DNA of 64,000 nt from Sophora flavescens (taxonomy: Eukaryota; Streptophyta; Magnoliopsida; Fabales; Fabaceae): assembly GCA_030762895.1 (NCBI GenBank), contig CM061069.1, positions 90,095,548-90,159,547 on the forward strand. Reading direction: 5' to 3'. Below the pieces are notes generated by a model that saw only the letters and a list, made by a program, of their open reading frames with translations, had not been told where the DNA came from and searched no databases. Of this stretch, positions 13,001-27,900 are shown piece by piece. Positions within the stretch are counted from its first letter, which is position 1; each line of letters begins with the position of its first letter. Both the position numbers and the translations under genes were made by a program.

Positions 13001-16000
13001 AGGCAAGGGCTGTGAGCCAGAGGGACTTGCTGCATAGTGATGGTTAGCATGAGGTGCATGCCAAGAGTATTGATTGGGAACCTGGCCAAAGTACTGACCT
13101 CTACCAAATGAACCAAAGTTATTGGAGTTGGCATTTGTGGAATTGTAATTGCCATTAAATCTATAGTAACAATCCAAGGCAAAATGATTGTTACGCCCAC
13201 AGATCTAACATGATGAGCCATTGCCAAAACCATTGTCAAAGCCATTACCAAATTCATTACCATAGCCATTACCAAATCGACCATTGCCATATCTACCTCC
13301 TCTACCACAGCCACGATGGCCTCCACGACCACCTGGAAAACCATTAGCAAGTGTAGGATTGGAATTAAAATACAGATAATTGCCATTTTGTGGAAAATTA
13401 GAGGAAGAAGCTTGCTGAAAATTGGATACAAAAGGCACCTGTTGAACATGATTCTGTGAATGACATGATTAAGTGTTAGGGTGCGAATTAGGTGCGGTTT
13501 GTGCCAAATTCGCAGAGAACACTTCAGTAAAAACAGCTTTGGACTATGTTCTCTCTACTCTAGATTCATGAGAGAGTAATAAGGACTCTATTTCAGCAAT
13601 CGTATACGGTTCAATACGGCTCTCGATTGTTAGAAACAAGACATGGTACTCATCAGGTAAACCTTTGAGGATTACATCCATATGCTCTTGCAACGTAATC
13701 AGATTTCCAATTGAGATCCAAGGCATCAACAATGGCCTTGATTCGCAACAAGTACTTAGATATCGTTCGATCTCCCTTCACAATGTGTCAAAGCTCAGCA
13801 CGAAGCTGTGTACTACGGGCTTTCGTCAGTGAATTGAAATAATTGTGCAGCTCATCGCACAGCTGCCAAGCGTTTGTGCTACCTACAACACGCGTGTGAA
13901 TCGATTCCGAGATCGAATTCAACAGCCAAATGAACAGGTACTGATCCTGCGCTTCCCAAGACTGAAACTCCAGATTTACTCGATCATGCAAGTGATCGTC
14001 CTCACTGAGGAATCGCACCAGAACCCTAGGACAAATCACAAATCATACGAGGCTGTTAGCACAAATTACCGCCTCAACGATCTGTTTCCAATGTAGAAAG
14101 TTCTTCTCTGTAAGCTTGGTCATAACAACAGAGATGAGATTAGGGATCAGAATCGACGGTGGCGGCGGCGGAGGTGGCGGTGGAGGCGGCAGCGAATGAT
14201 CTTCATGACCAGATGCAGAAACCATGGACGAGACTCAAGCTCGTGATACCATGTTATAAACCAATAACCAGGGAATAGAAAAGAGAGAGAGAAAGGAAAT
14301 GCTAAAATTGAATTCTAAACTGAATTCTGGATCTGACCCATGTCAAGTCTAGATACAGATTCTCATGCTATTTATAGCATGTCATAGGAGTAACTAACTA
14401 ACCGCATGGCTGATTCAGCAGAGAGCTAATCAGCTGCATGCGTGTACAAGATAGTGAATCTACAACTTACTCTAACAACGATTTTAAACATCATTAACTA
14501 GGTGCCGTAGGTGTCAAATTTTCTTATGTTCAAATAACAAAACTGTGTGTTTATTAGAAGGTAGAAAGAGGAATTAGTGACAAGGAAAGAGTGACTATAA
14601 ATAACCAGGAGGATATATATCTTTTTTTAAATTAGGATCAACGAGAAAACAGGGCAAACGGAGTCCACACAGTTTCAATTCAGACAAGAGTTGATATGTA
14701 TCAGCTTACCAGGTATGCTCTTCCATATAGAAATATATATACTGTGAGGACTGTCATCTGCATTAGAAAATGGGAATAAAATTAATAACAATTAAGATCA
14801 TTTAATCTCATCACATTATCCAAAAACGATAAGCTAAGAAATGTACCATAGTGCAGACATAATAACCAACGGTTGTAAAGAAGAAAGAAAGCATTCTAAA
14901 GAAATCAAAAAGTTGTCCAAGCCTGTAAACATCCCTGCTAAGCACTTGCTCTCCATTACCACCAGCTACTTTCCCTTCAAACAGGGCAATCTGGTTTAAT
15001 CCCACATCCCTTCCTTTTCCAACCTACAGAAGGAAGCAACAATCAGCAATTAAGAAAGAGGAGTCCCGTGGAGCTGAAACTAGGAAGCATCCATGGTGTA
15101 GTTGTATATTCAACCTGAATGTACTCATGGTGTGTTATATTTCCCAGCCGTAATGTGGAATTGAAACCTGCAGAATATTTATATCTCAAATTCTTATGAT
15201 TTATTATTAAGAACAAAAATATATAACTGGAAAAACACCGAGAGGGGTTCAAAGTAGAAGAACATAATCATTGTAGCTAAGAGAAGATAATAAGAAACAA
15301 ACCTCAATCTATTGCATTTTTTAGTATCAACTGCAAATCATTTATAATGTCTCTAGTCGCGACACTAATTGATAATGACTAGTCATTGCCTAACTTTGTC
15401 CATGTTATTTTTATTTTTATTTCTTAATACAACAAAAAGAGCATAAGATAAGAATTGAAAGAAAGAACAAGGATTTTCCGAATGGCTTGTGTTAAATCAC
15501 ACACAGCATAGTGATATCATATTTATACACTTGAAGTATTAATTACAACTGATAATAACAAATAAATAAGACACCTATTCCCTAAGTCCTTAGATAGTTC
15601 CTAAGTTCATGTACATGAATCTAGTTAATTACAATAGCTATTCCCTAAGCAATTAATTGCATGACTATAAATGAATCCTTTGGACGGTGGCTATTTGGGT
15701 GGTAGTTTCCAACAGTGTCACAGATGAGTGATGTTTAGGATAGTGATCATACTAGAAAAGATTAGGAATGAATCGCTTAGAATTTACTCAACCCAACAAA
15801 ACTGACTTGTTAGGTGAGGATTGCGTCAACCTTATAAGCACTACTTGGGCCATATCTTTAGTCGATGTGGGACTCTTAACACACCTTCTCACACTCTGGA
15901 CTGGACATCTGAAACCTAGACATTAATACAGGTGGAACAACAGGGATCTCAACACACCCCCTCACGCACAGGACTGGTCATCTGGAACATGGACAAATGC

Positions 16001-19000
16001 AGGTTGAATACTAGAGATCTTGACCCGATAATAGATCTAGGATAGGCTTTAATACCAATTTAGAATTTGGGCTTTAGGCCTAACTCAACTCCACAAAACC
16101 GAGTTGTAAGGTGAGGACTGCCTATGCCTTATAAGCACTACTTAGGTCACATCTCTAGTCAATGTGGGACTCTCAATAGAATCTATTACAGAAAAAATAG
16201 GATTGGCACTTTTTGAGGAAAAGATGCTAGAATGATGCTTAAGATGGTTTGGTGATGTCCGAAGAAGACCAATTTTAAGAGTTAATTAGATAGAGGATAG
16301 TCCAATAACTAGAGGAAGAGAAGTACCAAGAAAAACCCTAACCGCCACTAGAAGAGACTTAGATTTAAATGTCCTTTTTGAAGATTTGTTTTTTGACAAG
16401 ACACAACAGTGTCATATGATATTTGGTGCCGACTCCATCTACTGGGAAAAAGCGCTTTCTTTTTGGGTGACCAATTAAACCAAGATCTAGGGTGTGAGAT
16501 AAGACACTGGACACAGATACTATACAACATGAATGTGGAGATATGACAAATTAAAAATTATAAGACATGACACGACTATAGTACCGTTGAAGTTATGGGT
16601 TTAGATGGAGAAAGAGAAGAAAATGAATGAACACTCAAAGAATATGATTATGAATGATTATGATCTTGCATCATGAAAAGCTTAAGCACTAACCCCTATT
16701 TATAGGGATACAAGAGCTGATATGCATCGGAGACACGATCAAGAACACGATCTTCCTCAGAAGTGTAGATCGGAGGAATCGTAGGGTTTACAACCCAACG
16801 ATGAAGCTTATGAGCGATTATAACATCTTCTACTTGCTGTTTCCACAACAGAAAATTTTGTTCATCAAGTTTTACAGATAGAGGAGGGTTGAAGGAAGAA
16901 GAAGAGGTTCCGCCGCCATTCACCGGAGGATTTGGAGGATTTTCGACGTTCACCGTCATGGAAGAGATCGGTCCCAGAAAAGAAGCTCTATGATACCATA
17001 ATAGAAATCGAACTAGGGTAGAAGAGAGATTGAGAGAACAGATTCTGAGTAATGATAATCTGATTTCTTATATAGTGTAGAAGATTACAGGGTTTATGTA
17101 GTTGAGCTATGAGTAACCGCTCCTAACAGATTCCTAACTAACTCACAGCTGTCAGTGCTGACTCAGCACTGTAGCTCTATTACAATCTAATGCTACTGCA
17201 CATTCTACTATATACTCTATTATCACTGATCACATATGAACAAGGACCATATATATCATTCTTTACTTACCAGAATATATATCTTCACTTATATTAATAA
17301 CACGTGAAGCCTTACTAATGCCTCCTCGAGTTATGTGAAATATTCGATCAAATACATCTGGGTGTCCATAATGCATGCGAACTCTGCAAGATTTTTTCCC
17401 AAACCAAAGAAATTGAGTAATGTCGAAAAAATATATGACAAATTTAACTAACACATGCAATAATTAGCATTATTAAGATAAGCAGAACAGAGAGAGAGAG
17501 AATAGGAGAGAGTAAAGAGAAGGAATCTTTCTCTGAATCGTAAACTATATCTCTGAATTAGAAAACTGAACCAAGTTACAATGAAGTAACTTTTTATACA
17601 TGATGCATAAAGCTAACAGCTTAACTAACTCCCTAACAGAAAACTAACAGCCTAACTGACTGGCTGAGTCAGCAGAGAGTGCGCTGACCTACAATTCACT
17701 TCAGCACACTTTAACATAACACTAATTAAGGTTCTCAATGAAATTAAAACTCAATTTGGCAAGACAATTAAAGTTCTTAGAAATGACAAATGCAAAAGAA
17801 TATTCTTTTTCTGCTCTTTCCTCCTTTTTGTCATCATACAATTGTAGGGTATTCTTCATCGACCTACTTATCCGCATACCCCTCAACAAAATGAATAGCA
17901 GAAAGGAAGAATAGACACCTTGTTGAAACTACCCTAGCATTGTTACTTCATACAAATGTATCTATTTGTAATTGTCACTTCATCCATCAATAGTAAAGTT
18001 CCTCAACCAATCTTATTTCCTCAAGAACCTTTGATTCATGTTGCACCACGTGTTTTTGGATGTACTTGTTTTGTTCATGATCTTTCTCCAGGTTCAAATA
18101 AGTTGTCTGCCCGGGCCCTCAAGTTAGTTTTTCTTGGATATTCTAGATTGAAAAAGGATATCGATGTTAGTCTCCCGTCCACAATTGTTACCACGTATCG
18201 ACAGATGTGACGTTCTTTGAAGAAAGAAACTCCATCTTTCTCCTCTTCAATGGTCGAGTCTAACATTATTCATGAAGTATTCCTAGTTCCCTTCCTTGGA
18301 TCAACTCTTTCTCCCTTTTAGAAACAAATCTCTCCTACAGGTTCCACTGAAGTTGCTCCTAGTAGTTCCCAAAAAGAACCATCTTGGCCACCCCTCATCA
18401 TATATTAGCATTGTTTGGAAGCTCCTAATACAACATTGGAGGACATTGAAAGACTCGAAGAATCATGTCCTACTCTAGTGAACACTCCTACCATAGACCT
18501 TCCCAAAGAAAATCTTGATTTACCTATAGCTCTTAGAAAACTTGGTCAACTCGAAATCCCCATCCTATTTATAGTTTTAACGTTACCATCATTTCTTTCC
18601 CATTTATTATTCTTTTGTGTCATCCTTATCTTCTATCTCTATGCCTAAACATGTTCATGAGGCACTTGATCATCTAGGATGGCAACAAGCTATGATTGAT
18701 GAAATTCTAGCACTTAAGCACAATGGCACTTGGGAGTTGGTCCCACTTCCTTCTGGCAAGAAACCTATTGGTTGTCGCTGGGTGTATGCTTTTAAAGTTG
18801 GCTCAAATGGCCAGATTAATCAACTAAAGACTCAACTAGTGGCCAAAGGTTATACACAGATTTATGGTCTTGACTACGGAGGTACATTTTCCCTAGTGGC
18901 AAAAATTACTTCCGTTCAGTTACTTCCGTTGGGCACTTTATCAGTTAGATATAAAAAATGTATTTCTTCACGAGCAACCGCTTGGCTTTGTTGCTCGGGG

Positions 19001-21887
19001 GGAGTCAAGAATAGTTTTCAAACTACGACGATCTGTCTATGGGCTTGAACAGTCTCCACGAGCTTGGTTTGGGAAATTCAATTATCTTGTCCGAAAGTTC
19101 AGACTAAAGCAGGGAATCATATCATCTAGTATTTTATTGCCATACTTCTTCAAATAAATGTGTTTACTTGGTGGTTTATGTAGATGATATAGTCATCACA
19201 GGAGATGACCATGAAAGAGAATCTCTCAACTTAAGGAACATCTCTAACGTCATTTTCAAACCAAGTTTTTGGGAAATTTAAAATATTTTCTTGGTATTGA
19301 AGTTGCTCAATCAAGTAATGGAATTACCATTTCACAATGGAAGTATGCATTAGACATACTTCCGGTATGTTGGATTTAAGGCCCATTGATAGTCCCATGG
19401 ATTCAGATTAGAAATTACAACCTAGTCAGGGTGAGCCTTATTCAGATTTGGAGAGATATTGGAGATTGGTTGGAAAACTTATCTACCTCACTATTACTAG
19501 ACCAATCATTTCCTTTGCAGTTGTGGTAGTAACCCAGTTCATGCAATCTCCTCATACTGACTATTGGGATGCAATGGTACGAACTTTAAAGTATATTACT
19601 TGTTGTTGGAAAGTCGCCTTAATTGCGGTTCGCCCCTAGCCGCCTTAATTGCGGCAAGTTTGGGCTGCCTTCATTGCAGCCTCCAGCACCTTCATTGTGC
19701 CGAGTGTGAGGAGTGTGTTTAGTCCCACATCGCCTAGAGATATGACCAAAGTAGTGCTTATAAAGCTTGGGCAATCCTCACCTTACAAGCTAGCTTTTGG
19801 GGTTGAGTTAGGCCCAAGCCCAGAATCTAAGACTTGTCATCCTATTGCTTCTTCTATTCAGTATAGGCATCTTTCTCTTTCCACCCAATCCTTTGTTTCT
19901 TCTCTAAATTGTGGTTTCCTAACTGGTATCCAGGATGCCTTCACATCAGATTATTAATGGAGGGTAGGGCCATACACAACATCTCTAGGGGTCTTGGATA
20001 CCTCAAACGATCTAGATGATCACTGTATATTATTTTTATAGTATTAAATTCTTCAAATTTTGGCGACAGAGGCAACCACAAATTGAATTCTAGCAGAGAT
20101 AGTTTTCAACAGTAATGTCATCGATTACAAAATATAAAACAAACTCCATTAATAGCCAATAGTCTCAAGTATACTCAAAGCGATATCACATCTAGAAATG
20201 TTCACAAGATAAAAAGGAGGAAATCTTAAAAGTAAGTGTCATTCTCAGAAGATGATGTCAAAATCAAAACAAAATAACTTCATGTTGAACCTTCTGTTCA
20301 ATAATTACATTCCTTAATTGCCACACAGAACTTACTTGAGAGGATTTGCTAAAACACGTTGGCCCAAGGTGACAAAGCTAGTTTCTTGATTTGACATGAA
20401 CCAAGCCAAAGAAGAGACACTGCAGAAGTATCAAGCATGCAATATGAAAGCATGATATTAAGGGCAGCGAAAGCACCATAGTGTAATTATGTTTATCAAA
20501 TTTCTAATAAGTGCATGCCAAACCTTCCAGTAAAAACATGCTCCCTCACTCCAAGAATGGTTGGAGGGCGAAGGCCATGATTCGCATGGAACTCCTCAAG
20601 AAGGTTTCTCATTTTCATTGCCTCCTCGAGATAATTATCCTGTCCAACAAAGAGCTTGAATTAATTTATATACACCTTATATTCCGCCATTCATTCATTT
20701 TTATACACAAACAAACGAGGATGGAGAGAGATAGGTTTCTCCACTAAACATCCTTAGTCTCGAATGCAACAGGCCAAAGGATCATTGCATGTATAAGTAA
20801 AACTGGAGAATATGGGTGAAGCACAACAGGAAAAAAATCTGCTGAATGTTGTGACTGTGATATAATCATGTTCCTCCTATTTATAGACATTAACAATTCT
20901 GACAAGGACACTAAAACAGACTAAGAATAAAATCCAATAATCATAGTAAGACATATATCTGGACAACACCAAAAAAGCTACAAAGTTATAAACAAATAAA
21001 GAATAAACATTTCATTAAAAAATTATATGCAAAAGCATTTAGAAGAAAATTTAACTTTAAAGCTAACCACTAAGACAGCAGTGTTAAAGCAATTAAAAAA
21101 CTATTTTTGCATTTAATCAAGTGATAGAAGTGTTAGATCCAAATAAAAATAAAATGTTAAATGGTTTGAAATTTGAATCATCCATAAGCATAGCATAACT
21201 TAACAGCTTGCTCAACACCACCATTGCACAAAGGCACAAAGCCAGAAAATGCAAAAACATAACCACACCTTACATAGCAAATTTAGCTTTCAGTTATGAT
21301 ATTTGGACAAAAAAAATGGGACAACAGTCGACAACTGATTAATGATGTTTAAAGTTGTTGTTAATGGCGTGTTAAACGTGGTTAATGAGCACACGAAGAT
21401 GGGTAACTCATTAACATCCACTGATGCAATAATCAAGATTTTGTAGATCATTAACCAAGTTGTCAGTTAACGAGTTACCTCATCTACTACAGGTGTATCT
21501 ATTAACACCATTAACCATTTGTCAATTGTTGTCCCGTTTTTTATGTCCAAATAACATTTTTGTTTAGCTTTTGTAGTATATAGTGGGATATCAAAATGCA
21601 TAGTCGAAAATACAAATTAAAAGAGAGGCCCCAACATAGCTTTTATCAAGATGAAATTAGAATATTATGATATGAACCTTGGGAGAACCACACCACAAAA
21701 GCTAGCAGTTGTGGTTGGAGAGCCCAAGGCCACAGTGTTATTAAAACTGGACCGGTCATCGACTCGATCAGGGTACTGGGTCAATGGGTTATTGGTCGAA
21801 CCAGTGAGTCACTGGTTGAACCGGATGAACCAATATATATTAATATATTAATTATATAAATTTTATACCTAAGGTTATGTATGTATA

Positions 21888-21924
<37 letters not shown>

Positions 21925-24900
21925 TGCAAACATTATACCAACTGGTGTCAGTGGCGTAGCGGTAAAACTCACTGAGTCTCCCTACATGCAAGTTTTGGAA
22001 ATTTCAAATTGAAATTTTGAATTTCTTGTGGTAAGGAGGCACGCGTGTGGCACATCCTCGGACAACGCGCGCATGTGTGGTTCACTGGGTCAGCTCGATG
22101 GTTCGACCGTGACCGGTTCAGCCAGTTTAATCCGGTTCGATCGCAGTTCTGTGACGTCAGCACCGGTCAATGGCTTATGCGGTCTGATACGTTGACCAGG
22201 CTGGCCATAGGTCCGATTTCCGGCTGAACCGGTCCGACCAGCGGGTCTGGTCCGAGTTTAATAACACTGCAAGACCATATAAACCCCACACTTAATAGAA
22301 ACAGATACAGAGAGTGAAGAAGAGAGAGAGAGAATCGAGAAGAAGAGAAAAATCTTGATTCTGTATTATGTGATTGAAACCGTACATGACAAACAGAGAG
22401 AGACTATTTATAATAGCTTGGTATCTACTAACTGATTCTAACAGAATTCTAACTAACTCTAACAATCTACTAACTGATCTATTCATACTCACTAACATAC
22501 CCCTTATAATCATGGGGGTGTGTTTACATAGGTGAACCTATCAACAATGCCAAGGTTCCTTCTTAATTCTTCAAATATGTTCCGTGTTAGAGGCTTTGTC
22601 AGTAAATCAGCAACTTGGTCTATTCCAGGTATGTGATAGACAGCTAGAATCTTGTCTAGCACCTTTTCTCTTACAAAGAAAAGATCTAGCTCCATGTGCT
22701 TGGTCCTGGAGTGAAGTACAGGGTTATGGGAAAGAGAAACTGTACTTAAGTTATCACAATAGAGCACTGGACTTGGTGTAGGCACTTGTAGCTCTTTGAG
22801 GAGTGATTGCAACTAAATCACTTCAGCTGTGGTTGCAGCTAAGCTTCTGTACTCTGCTTCTGTGCTTGACCGAGCCACAAGAGTTTGCTTTCTAGACCAC
22901 CGCGACACTAGGTTTGGTCCAAGGTACACGCATGACCCTGAAACTGAGCGCCTATCATCAGTGTCAGCTGCCCAATCAGCATCACTGAACGCCTGCAGGC
23001 TGAGGGGGCTGTGTTTGAAGGGTGGTTTGAGTAGCGGACCATAGGAGAGAGTGCTTTGCAGGTATCTTAAGATAAGTTTGACAGCTTTCCGGTGTTCCTC
23101 TAAGGGTTGGGAAAGGAATTGGCACACTTTCCCAACACTGTAGCAAATTTCTGGCCTTGTAATGGTTGCATATTGAAGTGCACCCACTATTGATCTGTAT
23201 AGGGATGGATCTGGAAGGTAATTTGCACCGTACTTGGTTAGCTTGCAACTGCTGGTCATGGGAGTTGGAAGGGGCTTAGCCTCAACCATGTGTGCTCTAT
23301 GTAGAAGGTCTTCTATATACTTAGTCTGAGACAACAATAGACCCCCAGTAGGTAACCTTTTAACCTCAACACCCAGAAAGTAATCCAATTCCCCTAGCTG
23401 TTTGAGTGCAAATTCAGCACTGAGTTTGGTAATAAGCTGTGTAATTCGGCTAGATGAGGAACCAGTGACAATGATGTCATCAACATAGATTAAAATATAT
23501 GTGCAGTGACCATCTCGAGAATGGATGAATAGGGAGGGGTCACACCTGCTGGATTTGAAACCGAACCCCAAGAGAGCTTTAGCAAGTCTCTCAAACCAGG
23601 CCCTAGGTGCCTGTTTAAGACCATAGATGGCCTTGTTCAGCCTGCAAACTTGGCTAGGATTAGAGCTTGTAAACCCTGCCGGTTGCTCCATGTATACTTC
23701 TTCAGTGAGCAGTCCATTGAGAAACGCATTATTCACATCAAGTTGATGAATTTCCCAACCATGAGTGACTGCTAAAGTGAGTACCACCCTTACTGTTACT
23801 GGTTTGACAACTAGTGATAAGGTTTCTGTGTAGTCAAAGCCATGTTTTTGGTGAAACCCTTTTGCTACCAACCTAGCCTTATATTTGTTAATTGACCCAT
23901 CCGGATTCTCCTTGATACGGAACACCCATTTGCATCCAATGGCCTGTCTATGTGGTGGTAAATCTACTAGGGTCCAAGTGTTATTATGCACCAAAGCATC
24001 ATGTTCCAGAATCATGGCTTCTTTCCAATGGGGTAAGGTCAGGGCCTCCTTAGCTGAATGAGGTTCAACTTGTGTAAGTAGGACAGTGGACATTTTAGCC
24101 TTTGATCTTGTAACCATATTATGAGTGTTTGAGGTCTGTATAGAGAGTGGGGATGGACTGTGAGAAGTGTTGGACAGACTAGGAGAGGGAGTTGGAGAGG
24201 TGGGATATTGTGGCGTGAGTCCTGAGTGCAAAGAAGGTAATGAGGAGTGGCTAGATGTAGGAGAGTTAGGAGACCCATTGTTTGGAGAAAATGGAGAGTG
24301 AGTAGGTGAGGGAGCAGGGACACTTTCAGGAGGAGGGATAGGTACAGCTAGACCGGGTGCAGGTGAACTGGGAGTGTTGGGAAAGGGAATAACCGTGAGA
24401 GGTATGGGACAGACTGACTCAACAGTGGTGTCAGGACCGGAGGTTGGGCTTGAACGAGTGTGAAAACGAAATTTGTATTCGTTGAATTGGACATCTTTTG
24501 AAATGTACATCCGGCCCTCTTTAGAGAGACACCTATAACCTCTGTGAGAAGGAGAATAACCAAAGAAGGTGCACTCACTAGATCTGAACTGCAGTTTGTT
24601 TTTGTTGTATAGTCTTAAACATGGATAGCATGCACATCCAAAGACCCTTAGGAAGGAATAATCAGGGTCTTTGTTGTATAGAACAACAAAGGGAGTTTTA
24701 TTTGAAAGAGTTGGGGTAGGCAACCTATTGATGAGATATGTGGCAGTAGAGAAAGCATAATCCCAGAATTTCATTGGAAGTGAGGCTTGAGAAAGAAGAG
24801 CAAGCCCTGTTTCAACAATGTGTCTGTGCTTTCTCTCAACACTCCCATTTTGATGGTGAGTGTGAGGACAAATGACCCTGTGGACAATGCCCAATTCAAT

Positions 24901-27900
24901 AAGGAACTCGGCAAAGGGGCGAAATTCCCCACCCCAGTCTGTTTGGACAGACTTAATCACAGTTTGAAACTGAGTTTTGACAAACTCTAAGAATTGTTTA
25001 AAGATGCTTAATGTTTCTGACTTTAGTTTTAAGAGAAACAGCCAAGTAAACTTGGAATGAGCATCAACAATGGACAAATAATATGAGTGTCCAGTGGTTG
25101 AATGAACTGGTGATGGTCCCCAAAGATCAAGGAAAAGCAGTTCAAATGGTTTCTTATACACACAAGTAGAGGGATTAGAGGGCAGTCTGTGTGATTTACC
25201 AAAGCAACAAGCAGTGCAGAAATCAAGAACTGTTTTATTCATATATGGTAGGTTACAATGCTGTAGAACAGTTTTCAGGGCAGCATCATTGGCATGCCCT
25301 AACCTACAATGCCAAATGTAATAGAAATTAGGCACATTTGTATGAGTGATGCTACTGTTATTGCTAGAAACAGAGTTACAAGAAACTTCTTTATTTACAT
25401 ATGAACCTAAGGGATTACAACTCAAAGGACTAGATCTAGATACACTGAGACATTGTGGTGACAGTGAGGAGGTCTTGGCAGCTACTGTAAGACTTGGAAA
25501 GACATATAGACCTTGAGGATTGACTTGGGCAGCAAGGAGAACTTGCTTAGTGGCCTGAGAAATGACATAACACTCATGAGAATGGAATTGAAAGAAAGCA
25601 TTGTTATCTTGTGAGAACTTACTGACACTAAGGAGATTTTTGGTGATTTTAGGCACATATAGAATATCTTTGAGTGTCAACGTGATTGTGGTATCAAAAG
25701 GTGAAATGAAACAAGCAGAACCAATTGAATTAATTGACAGGCCAAGTCCATTACCCATGAAAACTTGATCTAGGGCGCTAGTGTTAGAATGTTGCTGAAG
25801 ATTAGTCATATCAGAGGGAACATGACGTGTGGCACCACTATCAACATACCACATGTTAGAATCTAATCCGGATCCAGAGGCAACCATAGTCATAAGACTT
25901 TGACCAGAAGCAACCATAGCCATAGGGCACCAGACTGAGAGGCCTGAGAAGGCTGAGAGTTATGCCAAGGTAGTGGCAACAGAGGTGGCAGATTGGCCGA
26001 GTTGGAAGCTTGCTGATGGAACTGTTGCTGATTCGGTTGATGATTCGGTTGATGAGGATACTGAACAAAATTTGAGTTCTGAGACTGAGGAGGTGGTGCA
26101 TAACACTGAGAAGAGTTCGGAGACTGAGGAGGTGGTGCATAGTACTGTGACTGGGACTGATAAGGTGGATTCCCTTGAGTTGTGTATTGCTGATCAAATC
26201 GATAGTAGCAATTATCGGCAGTGTGATTAGTGCGATGGCAAATTTGGCACTCAACTCCTCCACGATTATAGTATCTTCCTCCTCGACCTCTGCCACGGTG
26301 GCCATAGCGGCCACCACGGCCACCACAATAGCCATTACCAGATGACGGAAAAGTGGAATTAGGATTAGAATACTGATTATTATGTTGGAATGTATTAGAG
26401 GAGGATTGAGGATGAGAATTGATCACCTGATGTGGCGAATTGTTGGGGTTGTGAGGTGATTGAGTAGCAGTATGAGCCACATTGACAGAGAAGGTGTCAA
26501 TCGCAGTCTTAGCCTTCAACCCTTCCAGACGAGATTCGTGAGAGAGCAAAAGTGCTTCAATCTCTGCAACCGAGTATTGACCTAGATGCGATTCAATCGT
26601 AGGAAACAGGAGATGATAATCTTCTGGAAGTCCTTCAAGGATTGCATCGATGTGCTCTTGAAGAGTGATAGGGCTCCCGATTGAAGCCAAACAGTCAACA
26701 ATTGCTTTGATCCTCAACAAGTATTCATTGATCTTGCGATCGGCTTTTCTGATGTGTCGCAACTCAAATCTCAGCTGCGCACTACGAGCTTTCATCAGCG
26801 CATTGAAGTGATTATGAATCTCGTCCCAGAGTTCCGAAGCGTGAGCGCAACCAATCACTCGCGCATGCATCGAATCGAAAGAGTGTTCAGCATCCATATG
26901 AACAGGTGTTGATCCTGTGCCTCCCAAGCCGAGTACTCGGGATTGACACGATCGGAAACACGATCCTCATCAGAGAGATACCGCGGTGGAATTCTAGGGC
27001 ACGCACATAAGCGTTCAAGGCGATTTGCTCGAATTACAGCTTCGACGACTTGTTTCCAATGAAGAAATTTGTTATCAGTGAGTTTAACTGTAACAATCAA
27101 AGCGAAGTTAGGTAGAGAAGATTGCGATGGCGCCGGTGGCGGTGGCGGCGGTGGATCAGTTGCAGTTGCGGAAGCCGTGGCCTAGAACTTTGAAGCTCTA
27201 GATACCATAATAGAAACAGATACAGAGAGTGAAGAAGAGAGAGAGAGGATCGAGAAGAGAAAAATCTTGATTCTGTATTATGTGATTGAAACCGTACATA
27301 ACAAATAGAGAGAGAGACTATTTATAATAGCTTGGTATCTACTAATTGATTCTAACTGAATTCTAACTAACTCTAACAATCTACTAACTGATCTATTCAT
27401 ACTCACTAACAACACTAGAATCCCATACTTCTGATGTGGAACTCAAGTCACATACCTTGCAATTGGATTTTAACATTCCACCACGCTCTGCATCACCAGT
27501 GCCCACATGGGCTGGATGTGGACAAGCCCTTTGACTAGTCCCAGACGAACACTGCAATGCCGACATCGCCACCCACGCCACTCATTTGCAGCTGAGAGAC
27601 ATGGTGGAAAGCTCTGATCAAAATTGATACGAACCTTGGGAGAACCACACCACAAAAGCTGGTCGTTGTGGTAGGAGAGCCCAAGACCATATAAACCCAA
27701 CATCGAAATCCCATACTCCCGATGTGGGACTCGAGTCCCATACCTTGCAATTGGATCCTAGCATATTATTAAAAGGAAATGATGGCCAATAAAAGGGCAA
27801 CGCGCAATGTGCAAAGGAGTGCCATTTAAAGCTAAACTCTTGTGCCAATGTGCAATCATTGCAACTCTTTGATGTATTTGGTTGGAGCGTAATCCTCACA

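Larger units (their letters stand above)
17729..19960 (+). mobile_element. Copia fragment B (element P family), degenerate
   Basis: Plus-strand remnant of integrase, RT and part of RNase H with no LTR of its own. It matches the pol wording of element P: LNEIKTQFGKT, HVAPRVFGCTCFVHDLSPG and YGLDYGGTFSLVAKIT. A solo TRIM LTR (19604-19832) interrupts its 3' part. It fills the 3 kb callose synthase intron. Confidence 0.75.
22293..27411 (-). mobile_element. Ty1/copia element F, nearly intact, TSD ACACT
   Basis: A 5.1 kb element with LTRs 22293-22497 and 27208-27411, flanked by ACACT at 22288-22292 and 27412-27416. The primer-binding site TGGTATCTAGAGC (minus strand) abuts the right LTR, and the polypurine-like CCCCCATGATTATAAGGGG abuts the left LTR. 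The LTRs differ by roughly six substitutions and three small indels. It has the full gag-protease-integrase-RT-RNase H order with only a few lesions, so it is one of the younger insertions. It lies inside TRIM-4. Confidence 0.95.
21668..27763 (-). mobile_element. TRIM-4, TSD TATTA, split by hAT-like element and copia F
   Basis: The right LTR 27625-27763 (139 bp, TGATACGAACCTTGG to CCTAGCA) has its partner in pieces: 21668-21732, 22270-22292 and 27417-27475. About 149 bp of internal sequence (27476-27624) separates them. TATTA flanks the whole at 21663-21667 and 27764-27768. The split is explained by a hAT-like insertion and by copia F. It is non-coding. The primer-binding site is degenerate. 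Confidence 0.85.
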
